This document shows positions 24,433 to 31,601 of a DNA stretch of 33,060 bases, piece by piece. This stretch comes from Bacteroidota bacterium (GTDB taxonomy: Bacteria; Bacteroidota; Bacteroidia; B-17B0; Aurantibacillaceae), in the NCBI GenBank assembly GCA_025362395.1, contig JANYGK010000100.1, positions 1 to 33,060 of the forward strand, given 5' to 3'. Numbering within the stretch: the stretch's first letter is position 1; every line of letters starts with the position of its first letter. The translations under genes and the position numbers were made by a program. Under the pieces are notes generated by a model. It searched no databases. It had not been told where the DNA came from and saw only the letters and a list, made by a program, of their open reading frames with translations.

Positions 24433-25689
24433 CTACTTAAATTCTCCAAAAAGTATAGAAAAATATTCGGAATAGTTATAGCCTAATGAATTATAAAGAC
24501 ATCCATCGAAGCTAAACATAAATTTAATATTTATAAGTATTAACATAAAGAAAATCACAAAAACAGGCTTTGATATTCGTAAATTATAAAAACATAAAGG
24601 AATAAAAAACATAAGAATAATATCATTAACAGCCCTATGCCCAAACCCGCAGCCAAGGTTTAAACTCCACCAAGATGCATAAAGTAAAACGTAAGAAATC
24701 AGCAGAAGCAAAATTAATGTATTGTAGATGGTTTTTTTAAAAGAATAAGTAATTAATAAAACAAGTATTACTGGGTAATAGAGGAGCATTCCATTATCAG
24801 GGGAAAACAATAAAGAGTTTATTCTTTTTAAAGATGGAAAAAAGAAAGGTTCTTTATAATATGAATTAGAAAAAAAATTCCCAAAAGCATATTTGTAATA
24901 GTATAATTGAGGTAAAACTATCAATAAACATACAAGCGCGATTAATCCGAGTTTATAAATTGGAAGTGCGCCTAAGCCCCTAAAATTAAGGGTTTTATTA
25001 TAGTATAAAAGAAAGCAAAGAATAGGCATTAAAAAAATAACATTTACGGGCCTTATTATAATAAATAAAGTGGATAAAACGCCTAACCACGCACATTTAG
25101 TAAAGAACGTTAACTTGTTTTTTTTAAAAAATAAAAATAGAATACCTGCAAAGCAGAAAAAGGAATAAATATGAGACATGCCGGTTTCAAAAATTCCATA
25201 ATAGAATATCCCGGTACTGAAAGTAATTATCAATACTAATAAAATAGAATTATACAAAGACCTATAGTCTTTAATAGTAAAGAATAACAGAAATAACCCT
25301 AATGTTAAATAAAAACACCCCGCTGTGTCAACTGATTTTTGATAAAAAAAAGAATATCCTGTTTTATCGAGCGATATCGCATGAGCAATTAACCAAAAGG
25401 GGGCTTGAAGCAATGCTACACCATACGGGTATTTTGTTATTATTTTTCGCGATACTGAATCAATTTCAAACCCGGAGCCTGTTTTTTTGACTAAACTGTC
25501 AGGGAACGCCTTTGTGTTATCATTATAAATAAATACAATGGGAAGGTAAACATTATAGCCTGCTTTATCAGCCCACAATTCAGAATGATAGGTGAAACTT
25601 TTGGCATTGAAGTGCCGGTTTAAGGATAGAAAACATAAAGCGCCATAAATAATTATAAAGTAGGCAATTATTTTTAATTTTAAATTCAT
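24433..25689 (-). CDS. Polytopic membrane protein, GT-C glycosyltransferase-like
   Basis: 418 residues with about 10-11 hydrophobic helices. A first extracytoplasmic loop after helix 1 carries SELWADKAGYNVYLP, then YPYGVALLQAPFWLIAH. This resembles GT-C (mannosyltransferase/ArnT-like) proteins of Bacteroidota that use lipid-linked sugars, in which an acidic residue in this loop is catalytic; the assignment is by pattern only. A GTG at 25695 would add two residues, but the ATG at 25689 is preferred. Neighbours are DUF423 upstream (24-bp gap) and the surface-protein gene downstream (52 bp). The sequence is AT-rich, partly because of its hydrophobic codons. Confidence 0.7.
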   Translation of the reverse strand: MNLKLKIIAYFIIIYGALCFLSLNRHFNAKSFTYHSELWADKAGYNVYLPIVFIYNDNTKAFPDSLVKKTGSGFEIDSVSRKIITKYPYGVALLQAPFWLIAHAISLDKTGYSFFYQKSVDTAGCFYLTLGLFLLFFTIKDYRSLYNSILLVLIITFSTGIFYYGIFETGMSHIYSFFCFAGILFLFFKKNKLTFFTKCAWLGVLSTLFIIIRPVNVIFLMPILCFLLYYNKTLNFRGLGALPIYKLGLIALVCLLIVLPQLYYYKYAFGNFFSNSYYKEPFFFPSLKRINSLLFSPDNGMLLYYPVILVLLITYSFKKTIYNTLILLLLISYVLLYASWWSLNLGCGFGHRAVNDIILMFFIPLCFYNLRISKPVFVIFFMLILINIKFMFSFDGCLYNSLGYNYSEYFSILFGEFK

Positions 25690-25716
25690 AAGCACTTATA
25701 CGTATATCTGTGCTTA
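25689..25716. repeat. Nested palindromes at the start of the GT-C-like gene
   Basis: TAAGCAC (25689-25695) and GTGCTTA (25710-25716) flank the perfect palindrome TATACGTATA (25697-25706). The structure joins the stop codon of DUF423 to the start codon of the next gene. It could influence translational coupling or be a protein site. Confidence 0.35.
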
Positions 25717-26130
25717 AAATACCTGTTCCTGTTTCCTAACCCCTATGCATCCAATTAACACCCAACCGGCTATAAAAAACAAACCGCCTAAGGGAGTTAT
25801 CGGGCCAAGTACACTGAGTTTTTCAACGCCAAATAAATGGCGTGTGCATAAAATATAAAGTGATCCCGAAAACAGAACAATGCCTGTAAAGAAGCACCAG
25901 TAAGCCCAAATAATAAATTTGTGAGTAATATGTTTTGATAAAAGTATTAAGGCCAACATGGCCAATACATGGTACATCTGGTATTTAACGGCTGTATCAA
26001 AACCGGTAAGCTGTTCGGGAGTAATAAGCCCCGTTGGTAGTTTGCTTTTTAAAAAGTGTGCACCCAAAGCACCTAAGGCAACAGCCTTTGCGCCTAATAC
26101 GCCTGTAAAAATGAGTTTTATATCTCTCAT
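25714..26130 (-). CDS. DUF423-family membrane protein
   Basis: 138 residues with four membrane helices and the DUF423 (YgdD/YwdK) signature: GVLGAKAVALGALGAHFLKS at the N-terminus, a central FDTAVKYQMYHVLAML, and PLGGLFFIAGWVLIG at the end. It is widespread, small and of unknown function. It lies 12 bp after the DUF4476 protein gene and 24 bp before the GT-C-like gene, so it is probably in one transcript with both, from the promoter at 27258-27285. Confidence 0.9.
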   Translation of the reverse strand: MRDIKLIFTGVLGAKAVALGALGAHFLKSKLPTGLITPEQLTGFDTAVKYQMYHVLAMLALILLSKHITHKFIIWAYWCFFTGIVLFSGSLYILCTRHLFGVEKLSVLGPITPLGGLFFIAGWVLIGCIGVRKQEQVF

Positions 26131-26142
26131 GTTATGATGATT

Positions 26143-27240
26143 TTATTTAGAAATAAATTTTAAGAAATCGTGTTTTGTTTCTGTAAACTGAAATTGATCC
26201 GCTAATGTTTTTGCAGCTTCTTTATCGGTAATAACATAGTAAATGTATTTTAATAAATCTAATTTTTCCCTGTCGTGTGTAAATAATAGTGCTGTTTTTT
26301 TAGCCTGTTCGGTCGATAAACATACATTTACCAGTAGTTTTTTTGCGGCAATTAATTTTTCATTTTCATACCCTGCCGCTTTTATTTTATCGTAAAGCTC
26401 ATTAAACTTACTGTCATCCATTGGGTCACTGCATTGCATTTTTTGTTGCTTAGCCAGGTTGTCTTGCTCTTCCATGTAGGCTGTGTAATTTTCTTTTATG
26501 GTTTGGTATTTAAAGGCAGTATATAACTGTTGAATATTTTTTTTATCGGTAATATGTAAATAAGCAGGTTTCGCAATAGCCAGTCTGTCCATTTCGGCAT
26601 TAAATGTAAAAAGCATTTGTTGCAGCTGAGCTGTAGTGTAACAATTAAAATTAACAATGTCTGTTATGTAACTCATCTTTCTTTGTTCGTCGTTACAGCT
26701 TTTTAAAAGTATAACGGCGTAACTAAGATCTTTTTCGTTTAAATCAACTTTACAGGTTGAGGTTTGTGGATCGTAATTATGAAAAAAAACAGGTCGGTTG
26801 TTTTTGGCTTTATATAAATTACCGTAAGTATTATTATCTACAACAGGTGCAATTACTTTAGGCGGTTCGGGAACAGGAGGTATGGCAGGCCCCGACAATT
26901 CTGAAACAGATTTAAATTCAAGAAATAATTTTTTGCCGTTATGTGTTAAGGCGTATGTAAATTCTTTATTACTGTATTTCGGCTCATTTACAAATAAAAC
27001 AGAATCCTTTAAAATAAATTCTTTAGTGTTGATAGCAGCAGTAATTTCGAGGGTATGCCAACCCCATACCAAATCGTAAGCTTTAATGTTTGACTGAGGA
27101 GTTGTATTGATTTTTGTTTGATCTACACTCAGCGAAAAAGGATCGCCCAAAGCACTGAATATGACTAATGAATTTGACTGCGATTTCAAAATAGAAACGG
27201 TTAAAATCGTAATAATTAGCAATATAAATTTTTGTGGCAT
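26143..27240 (-). CDS. Secreted protein with two DUF4476 domains
   Basis: 365 residues: a signal peptide (1-20, LLIITILTVSILKSQ), a beta-type domain (about 25-115), a Pro-rich linker (PAIPPVPEPPKVIAP) and two tandem helical regions. The second (about 275-365: CSDPMDDSKFNELYDKIK, then STEQAKKTALLF and KLDLLKYIYYVITD) is a good DUF4476 match. The first (about 160-255: LSYAVILLKSCNDEQRKM, then YTTAQLQQMLFTF and MDRLAIAKPAYLHITD) follows the same plan more loosely. Function is unknown; DUF4476 proteins are typically periplasmic or surface-exposed in Bacteroidota. The ATG is at 27240, with a strong promoter 17 nt upstream. Confidence 0.8.
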   Translation of the reverse strand: MPQKFILLIITILTVSILKSQSNSLVIFSALGDPFSLSVDQTKINTTPQSNIKAYDLVWGWHTLEITAAINTKEFILKDSVLFVNEPKYSNKEFTYALTHNGKKLFLEFKSVSELSGPAIPPVPEPPKVIAPVVDNNTYGNLYKAKNNRPVFFHNYDPQTSTCKVDLNEKDLSYAVILLKSCNDEQRKMSYITDIVNFNCYTTAQLQQMLFTFNAEMDRLAIAKPAYLHITDKKNIQQLYTAFKYQTIKENYTAYMEEQDNLAKQQKMQCSDPMDDSKFNELYDKIKAAGYENEKLIAAKKLLVNVCLSTEQAKKTALLFTHDREKLDLLKYIYYVITDKEAAKTLADQFQFTETKHDFLKFISK

Positions 27241-27257
27241 TTATTAAGTTCAGTTAA

Positions 27258-27285
27258 CAAATTTAAGGTTATTTTTGCGATACAA
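27258..27285 (-). promoter_or_regulatory. Promoter of the DUF4476-DUF423 operon
   Basis: The minus strand reads TTTG (27286-27283), a 17-nt spacer and TAAATTTG (27265-27258), matching both consensus elements. It overlaps the oppositely directed promoter of the saccharopine-dehydrogenase-like gene. Confidence 0.65.
27270..27277 (+). promoter_or_regulatory. -7 element of the saccharopine-dehydrogenase-like gene
   Basis: TATTTTTG, a perfect TAnnTTTG, lies 17 nt before the ATG at 27295. No good -33 element is seen. It falls inside the spacer of the divergent promoter, with only 4 bp between the two -7 elements. Confidence 0.55.
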
Positions 27286-27294
27286 ATTATTGTT

Positions 27295-28626
27295 ATGAGT
27301 AAAATATTAATTATCGGTGCAGGCCGCTCTTCCTCAAGTTTAATAGACTATTTATTGTTGCAGGCTAAAGAGAACACATGGCAAATAACCATTGCTGATG
27401 CTGATAGGAACGCTGTAGAAGCTAAAATAACCAATTACACGGATATCGCTACTGCTGTTGAATTTGATGTGACAAATGCTTTATTGAGAGAGAAATTAAT
27501 TGCTCATGCAGACTTTGTGATCTCTATGCTTCCCGCTTTTATGCATGCCGATGTAGCAAAAGATTGTGTAAGGCTTGGTAAACATTTAGCTACTGCAAGT
27601 TATGTAAGCACTGAAATGCGTGAGTTGGACGCGGAAGCCAAACAAAAAAATATTTTATTGTTGAACGAGTGTGGACTCGACCCGGGCATCGATCATGCTT
27701 CGGCCATGAAAGTAATCCATCATATTAAATCTATCGGCGGAAAAATAACAGGCTTTAAATCGTTTTGCGGAGGGCTTGTTGCTCCCGAAAGTAATGATAA
27801 TCCATGGGGATACAAGTTTAGTTGGAACCCCCGCAATGTTGTATTGGCAGGGCAGGGAACTGCGCAATTCATAGATAACGGCCACTTAAAATTTATTCCT
27901 TACAACCGTATTTATACACAAATACAAACCATTGAGTTGGAAGGTTACGGTAAGTTCGACGGTTATGCAAACCGCGATAGCATCAGCTATAAAGAGCCCT
28001 ATGAATTAACAGATACTACAACAATGCTTCGGGGCACCTTGCGTATGCCGGGCTATTGTAAAGCCTGGAACGTATTTGTGAAGTTAGGCTTAACGGATGA
28101 TACCTATAAAATTAAAAATGCCGATTCCTTAACTTACACACAATTAATAGAATCTTTTTTACCGGACGGGAATGCACCGGTAAAAGTAAAGCTGATTGCC
28201 TTTATGGGAACGGAGATGGATGAGGATGTATTGACTAAATTAGAATATTTAGAATTGTTTTCTAATAAACCGATTCTTTTAAAAGAGGGTTCCCCGGCTG
28301 AATTACTGCAACATTTACTAGAAGAAAAATGGCTGTTGAAACCGGGAGATAAAGATATGATAGTGATGCAGCACCAGTTCGAATATCAATTGAACGGGGC
28401 TTACAAACAATTAAATTCATCGTTGGTTGTTATCGGCGATAACGAAGTGCATACTGCCATGGCTAAAACAGTAGGGTTGCCTTTAGCAATATCTGTAAAG
28501 AATTTTTTAACCGGTAAATTTAAATTGTATGGCGTACAAATCCCTACCGTTAAAGAGATATACGAGCCAATGTTGGAAGAACTTGAAACTTTAGGCGTTA
28601 AGTTTATGGAAAAGGAAATTATATAA
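27295..28626 (+). CDS. Saccharopine dehydrogenase-family protein (LYS9-like)
   Basis: 443 residues. An N-terminal Rossmann fold (MSKILIIGAGRSSSSLIDYL) binds NAD(P). The catalytic domain carries the family signature ECGLDPGIDHASAMKVI, then SFCGGLVAPESNDNPWGYKF, as in saccharopine dehydrogenase (L-glutamate-forming), which acts in lysine breakdown. The true reaction in this organism may be lysine catabolism or a related amino-adipate step. A longer frame opens from a TTG at 27232, but it would overlap the divergent gene and swallow both promoters. The ATG at 27295 matches the family N-terminus. The gene ends 4 bp from the convergent T9SS type-A gene, without an evident terminator. Confidence 0.9.
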   Translation: MSKILIIGAGRSSSSLIDYLLLQAKENTWQITIADADRNAVEAKITNYTDIATAVEFDVTNALLREKLIAHADFVISMLPAFMHADVAKDCVRLGKHLATASYVSTEMRELDAEAKQKNILLLNECGLDPGIDHASAMKVIHHIKSIGGKITGFKSFCGGLVAPESNDNPWGYKFSWNPRNVVLAGQGTAQFIDNGHLKFIPYNRIYTQIQTIELEGYGKFDGYANRDSISYKEPYELTDTTTMLRGTLRMPGYCKAWNVFVKLGLTDDTYKIKNADSLTYTQLIESFLPDGNAPVKVKLIAFMGTEMDEDVLTKLEYLELFSNKPILLKEGSPAELLQHLLEEKWLLKPGDKDMIVMQHQFEYQLNGAYKQLNSSLVVIGDNEVHTAMAKTVGLPLAISVKNFLTGKFKLYGVQIPTVKEIYEPMLEELETLGVKFMEKEII

Positions 28627-28630
28627 CTAT

Positions 28631-31096
28631 TTAATTAGTTTGAACAATACGTGAAATGGATACTTTATCATTAACCGTTGTTTTTACAGAGTAAACACCC
28701 GCAGAATTCGCGCCAAAATTAAATGTATGTATTCCTTCTAAATAACTTGCATCTGCAACCGTAGCTATTTTTTGTCCCAATACCGAATAAATTTCAATGA
28801 CTACTTTTGCATTTAATGCAAGGGTTAATTGTAAAGAAGTATTATCAGTAAATGGATTCGGATAAGCTATAAGGTTATTTTCATTTTCCAAATAATTCTC
28901 TAACCCCACACTATTTATTGTTACAGGTAAAGAATTAGCGACACATCCTAAGGAGTTGGCAACAGCCACATAGTAATTCCCGTTTTGAGTGGCTGTGTAA
29001 GTTTGAGATATAGCACCGTTTACGGCTGCATTGTTATAATACCATTGGTACCCGGAACCTATTGTTGATGACAGGGCCATGCCTGTTTGAGTAATAGTGG
29101 GAGTGGCTGAGGCAGGAAGTAAGCAAAGGTCTACCCCGTTTAAATTGTCTGATCTGAATTTTCTTAAATTAAGATCCGTAAAGTCTTTTGATGCAGTACC
29201 ATCGCCATATAATATATCTCCTCCTCCGTCAGATATAATTTGTAATTGTGTCATGGATAGTTGACTGCTGTTATTGATCGGCATCACACCTTCTATATTT
29301 AAGATTCCGTTTGCCGAAGTATTTAGTAAGATAGGAATATCGCCTGCATTCCCCGTCCATTTATACACGGCACTGGTTATAGGGCTTCCCGCGGAATTAC
29401 CTGCAATAATGATATACGTACCGTTTGACAACCTGATAAGATCCCTGAAACCACGGCCTCCTAAATTGAGTTCGATTGGTGCGCCTATAGTTGGATTACC
29501 GGAAGGCACACCGTTATTAAACCAGGTTTCAAAATTGGTAATAGGTGCTATTACCGCATTGGTACGATTAGAAACAGGAACTAAAGGAGCTCTTAAACCA
29601 ATGTAAAGCGTTGTATTATCAGGTCCGAACACCATACCTTCTGCGGCATACCCGCTGATGCTTTTTGAATCAACACCGGCTGCTGCACTTGCACTGAAAT
29701 TATACCCGTTAGCATCACCCCAGGTTATTAGCTTTGATCTTAAATTACTGTAATAACCTACAATAGAAAAAGTGGTTGCAGCTCCTGTACCGCTTATTAA
29801 TATGGAAAGAAAACAATCGCGGCTCGGCCTTACGGAAAAAGCAGAACCTCCCGTACTCATGGAACCGAGCCAATATTTTTTGTTTGCATTGGTTGGGCTT
29901 GTAGTTGATGCTTCTATATCAGTTTCAGGCTTAGCAGGATCAGGTAAAGCAACTAAACTAGTATAGTTGAACGATACAAGTGGCAGGCCTGAAGAAAATC
30001 TTGAATACACATTTAAAACATCCAGTTCATCATCACCGGAAATATAATAATTATCATCAATGGCAATGGCATCCGATGCATCAGACATTCCTGTGTGCCA
30101 TAATGTGTTTGATGGTGTAGCAGCCGCGGCAGAAGCCGCATAATTAATAATATAAGGTGTTATGTTTGAACCGTCGCTTACATTTACTGTAATAGTTGAA
30201 TAACCTATGCCGGTTGGTGTGATCTTTACATTTCTCAAAGTCCCGCTTCCGGTTAAAACAACATTGGCACTTTGCACTACAACTGTATTGCTGCTTGTGG
30301 CTGTTACCGTTAAACTGCCGGCAGATGTTTGTGCGTCAAAAATGATAAAACCAATTCCTGAAATACTTGCAGGATCTGTAGGGTCGCTGATTACACCGCT
30401 AATGGTATAAGGGCTCGCCGGAGAAACTGTGATACCACCGTCGAGATAATTTGTTGTTGCGGCAACATCCATATCAATAGTAGGAGAAGAATTTGCGCTT
30501 ACCGTATTTCCCGTAACAGCCACATCATCAATTTTAAAGTTTGAAGACGTTCCTGTCCTGACAAACGTCCATCTTAAATATAAAACTGCCTGGTTACCGG
30601 CTCCCGCAGGAAGTGTTAGCGCCGACCCGCTTGCAAGCCCCCATCCGCCCGCAGTGGCTTCTGTATAAGAAATCGTATTATAAGTGCTTCCGTTTGAGCT
30701 CCACTCAAGCATATAGGTGGCGTTTGAATTATAGCCCGATGAAGATTTTCTCATTCCAAATGAAAGGCTTATTAAGGGATAACCGGATGTACTAAGTGAT
30801 AACGTTGCAACCGATGTTCCTGATTGAGAAGAAGGTTCAGACGTTCCTGAAGTGTTTATAAAAGCTACCGAATTGCCTTCACCTAAATAAGCATTACCTG
30901 AAGCGCCGGAGTAACCGGATGAAGCTGTATTTGTACTGATATTCATATTTACTCCTGTAAACGTCCAACCCGTAGGATTCACATTTGGCACTGTACCGAA
31001 ATCAGTAGTGTAAATAACGGTTTGAGCCTGTACTTTTAGAAGTAAGCAAATGCAGAATGTAATAATCCATTTGTTTTTGAATATATGTTTAGTCAT
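28631..31096 (-). CDS. T9SS type-A secreted protein with DUF3616-like region
   Basis: 821 residues from the ATG at 31096 (a TTG at 31117 is less likely, because MTKHIFKNKWIITFCICLLL is a clean signal peptide). An N-terminal jelly-roll-like domain (about 35-200, LEWSSNGSTYNTISY, FKIDDVAVTG) precedes a cadherin-like or Ig segment (about 205-330). A region of about 340-660 has EGMVFGPDNTTLYIGLRAPL and LGGRGFRDLIRLSNGTYIIIAG, which resembles DUF3616 (a predicted beta-propeller). An Ig-like domain (YQWYYNNAAVNGAIS) follows. The last ~80 residues are a type-A sorting domain (YPNPFTDNTSLQLTL, YSVLGQKI, GVYSVKTTVNDK). It is secreted to the surface or medium; its activity is unknown. Confidence 0.88.
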   Translation of the reverse strand: MTKHIFKNKWIITFCICLLLKVQAQTVIYTTDFGTVPNVNPTGWTFTGVNMNISTNTASSGYSGASGNAYLGEGNSVAFINTSGTSEPSSQSGTSVATLSLSTSGYPLISLSFGMRKSSSGYNSNATYMLEWSSNGSTYNTISYTEATAGGWGLASGSALTLPAGAGNQAVLYLRWTFVRTGTSSNFKIDDVAVTGNTVSANSSPTIDMDVAATTNYLDGGITVSPASPYTISGVISDPTDPASISGIGFIIFDAQTSAGSLTVTATSSNTVVVQSANVVLTGSGTLRNVKITPTGIGYSTITVNVSDGSNITPYIINYAASAAAATPSNTLWHTGMSDASDAIAIDDNYYISGDDELDVLNVYSRFSSGLPLVSFNYTSLVALPDPAKPETDIEASTTSPTNANKKYWLGSMSTGGSAFSVRPSRDCFLSILISGTGAATTFSIVGYYSNLRSKLITWGDANGYNFSASAAAGVDSKSISGYAAEGMVFGPDNTTLYIGLRAPLVPVSNRTNAVIAPITNFETWFNNGVPSGNPTIGAPIELNLGGRGFRDLIRLSNGTYIIIAGNSAGSPITSAVYKWTGNAGDIPILLNTSANGILNIEGVMPINNSSQLSMTQLQIISDGGGDILYGDGTASKDFTDLNLRKFRSDNLNGVDLCLLPASATPTITQTGMALSSTIGSGYQWYYNNAAVNGAISQTYTATQNGNYYVAVANSLGCVANSLPVTINSVGLENYLENENNLIAYPNPFTDNTSLQLTLALNAKVVIEIYSVLGQKIATVADASYLEGIHTFNFGANSAGVYSVKTTVNDKVSISRIVQTN

Positions 31097-31148
31097 GGTT
31101 TGAATGATTTTCAGCAAATATCCCTTACAAACTATGAACTTACTTTAC

Positions 31149-31203
31149 TATAATATTATCATAACATTATCCTATTTCAAATAAATGTTATGGTAGTATT
31201 ATG
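31149..31203 (+). repeat. Long imperfect inverted repeat, RNA-hairpin type
   Basis: Arms 31149-31168 and 31184-31203 pair over 20 positions with a 15-nt loop. The exceptions to Watson-Crick pairing are G-U wobbles that form only in plus-strand RNA. It may be an mRNA or small-RNA hairpin or a protein-binding site. Confidence 0.5.
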
Positions 31204-31446
31204 ATTTAATAACCGATACCTTAACTATCGAAAAAGTTTATTTATGCTACAAAAAATTCCTTTTTATAGATGACCTAAAATAGTAAAGCAAATTAAATTA
31301 TAATAATAATTCCTTTGCTGTATGAGTGAGTTGCCATAATGTTATAATTTTTGCACAAAGTTATTTCATGTATTCCAACTCTATTTTAATGCAACATCAT
31401 TAAACTGTTAATCATTAAATAATTATATTATTTTATTGCGTCAATT

Positions 31447-31476
31447 AAAATATAAATGGTAACCAATTTATATTTT
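31447..31476 (+). repeat. Inverted repeat with 11-bp perfect arms
   Basis: AAAATATAAAT (31447-31457) and ATTTATATTTT (31466-31476) pair perfectly. Inside, GG (31458-31459) and CC (31463-31464) also pair, with one bulged A and a TAA loop. It lies about 95 bp upstream of the -7 element of the right-hand gene, so it could be an operator or an upstream terminator. Confidence 0.45.
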
Positions 31477-31570
31477 TATTACTCTGTAATCGCCTATATT
31501 GTTAATAACGTGTTGATTACAAAACATAGGTGTTTAACGTTTTGGTAACATATAGGGGGTGTATTTTTTA

Positions 31571-31578
31571 TAAATTTG
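31571..31578 (+). promoter_or_regulatory. -7 element for the right-edge secreted protein gene
   Basis: TAAATTTG, a perfect TAnnTTTG, lies 23 nt before the ATG at 31602. The nearest TTG upstream is 26 nt away, further than usual. Confidence 0.55.
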
Positions 31579-31601
31579 GACCACTTTAAATAATTAAAAT
31601 T

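Larger units (their letters stand above)
31097..31601. other. Intergenic region of about 500 bp between divergent secreted-protein genes
   Basis: AT-rich, with no credible open frame. It contains two long inverted repeats (31149-31203 and 31447-31476) and the -7 element of the right-hand gene at 31571-31578. No perfect -7 element was found for the left-hand gene; TAGTTTG and GATATTTG near 31112-31140 are imperfect candidates. Confidence 0.6.

Noticed and set aside
27232-27294. TTG-started N-terminal extension of the saccharopine-dehydrogenase-like protein
   Set aside because: It would overlap the divergent DUF4476 start and cover both promoters. The family N-terminus begins at the ATG at 27295.
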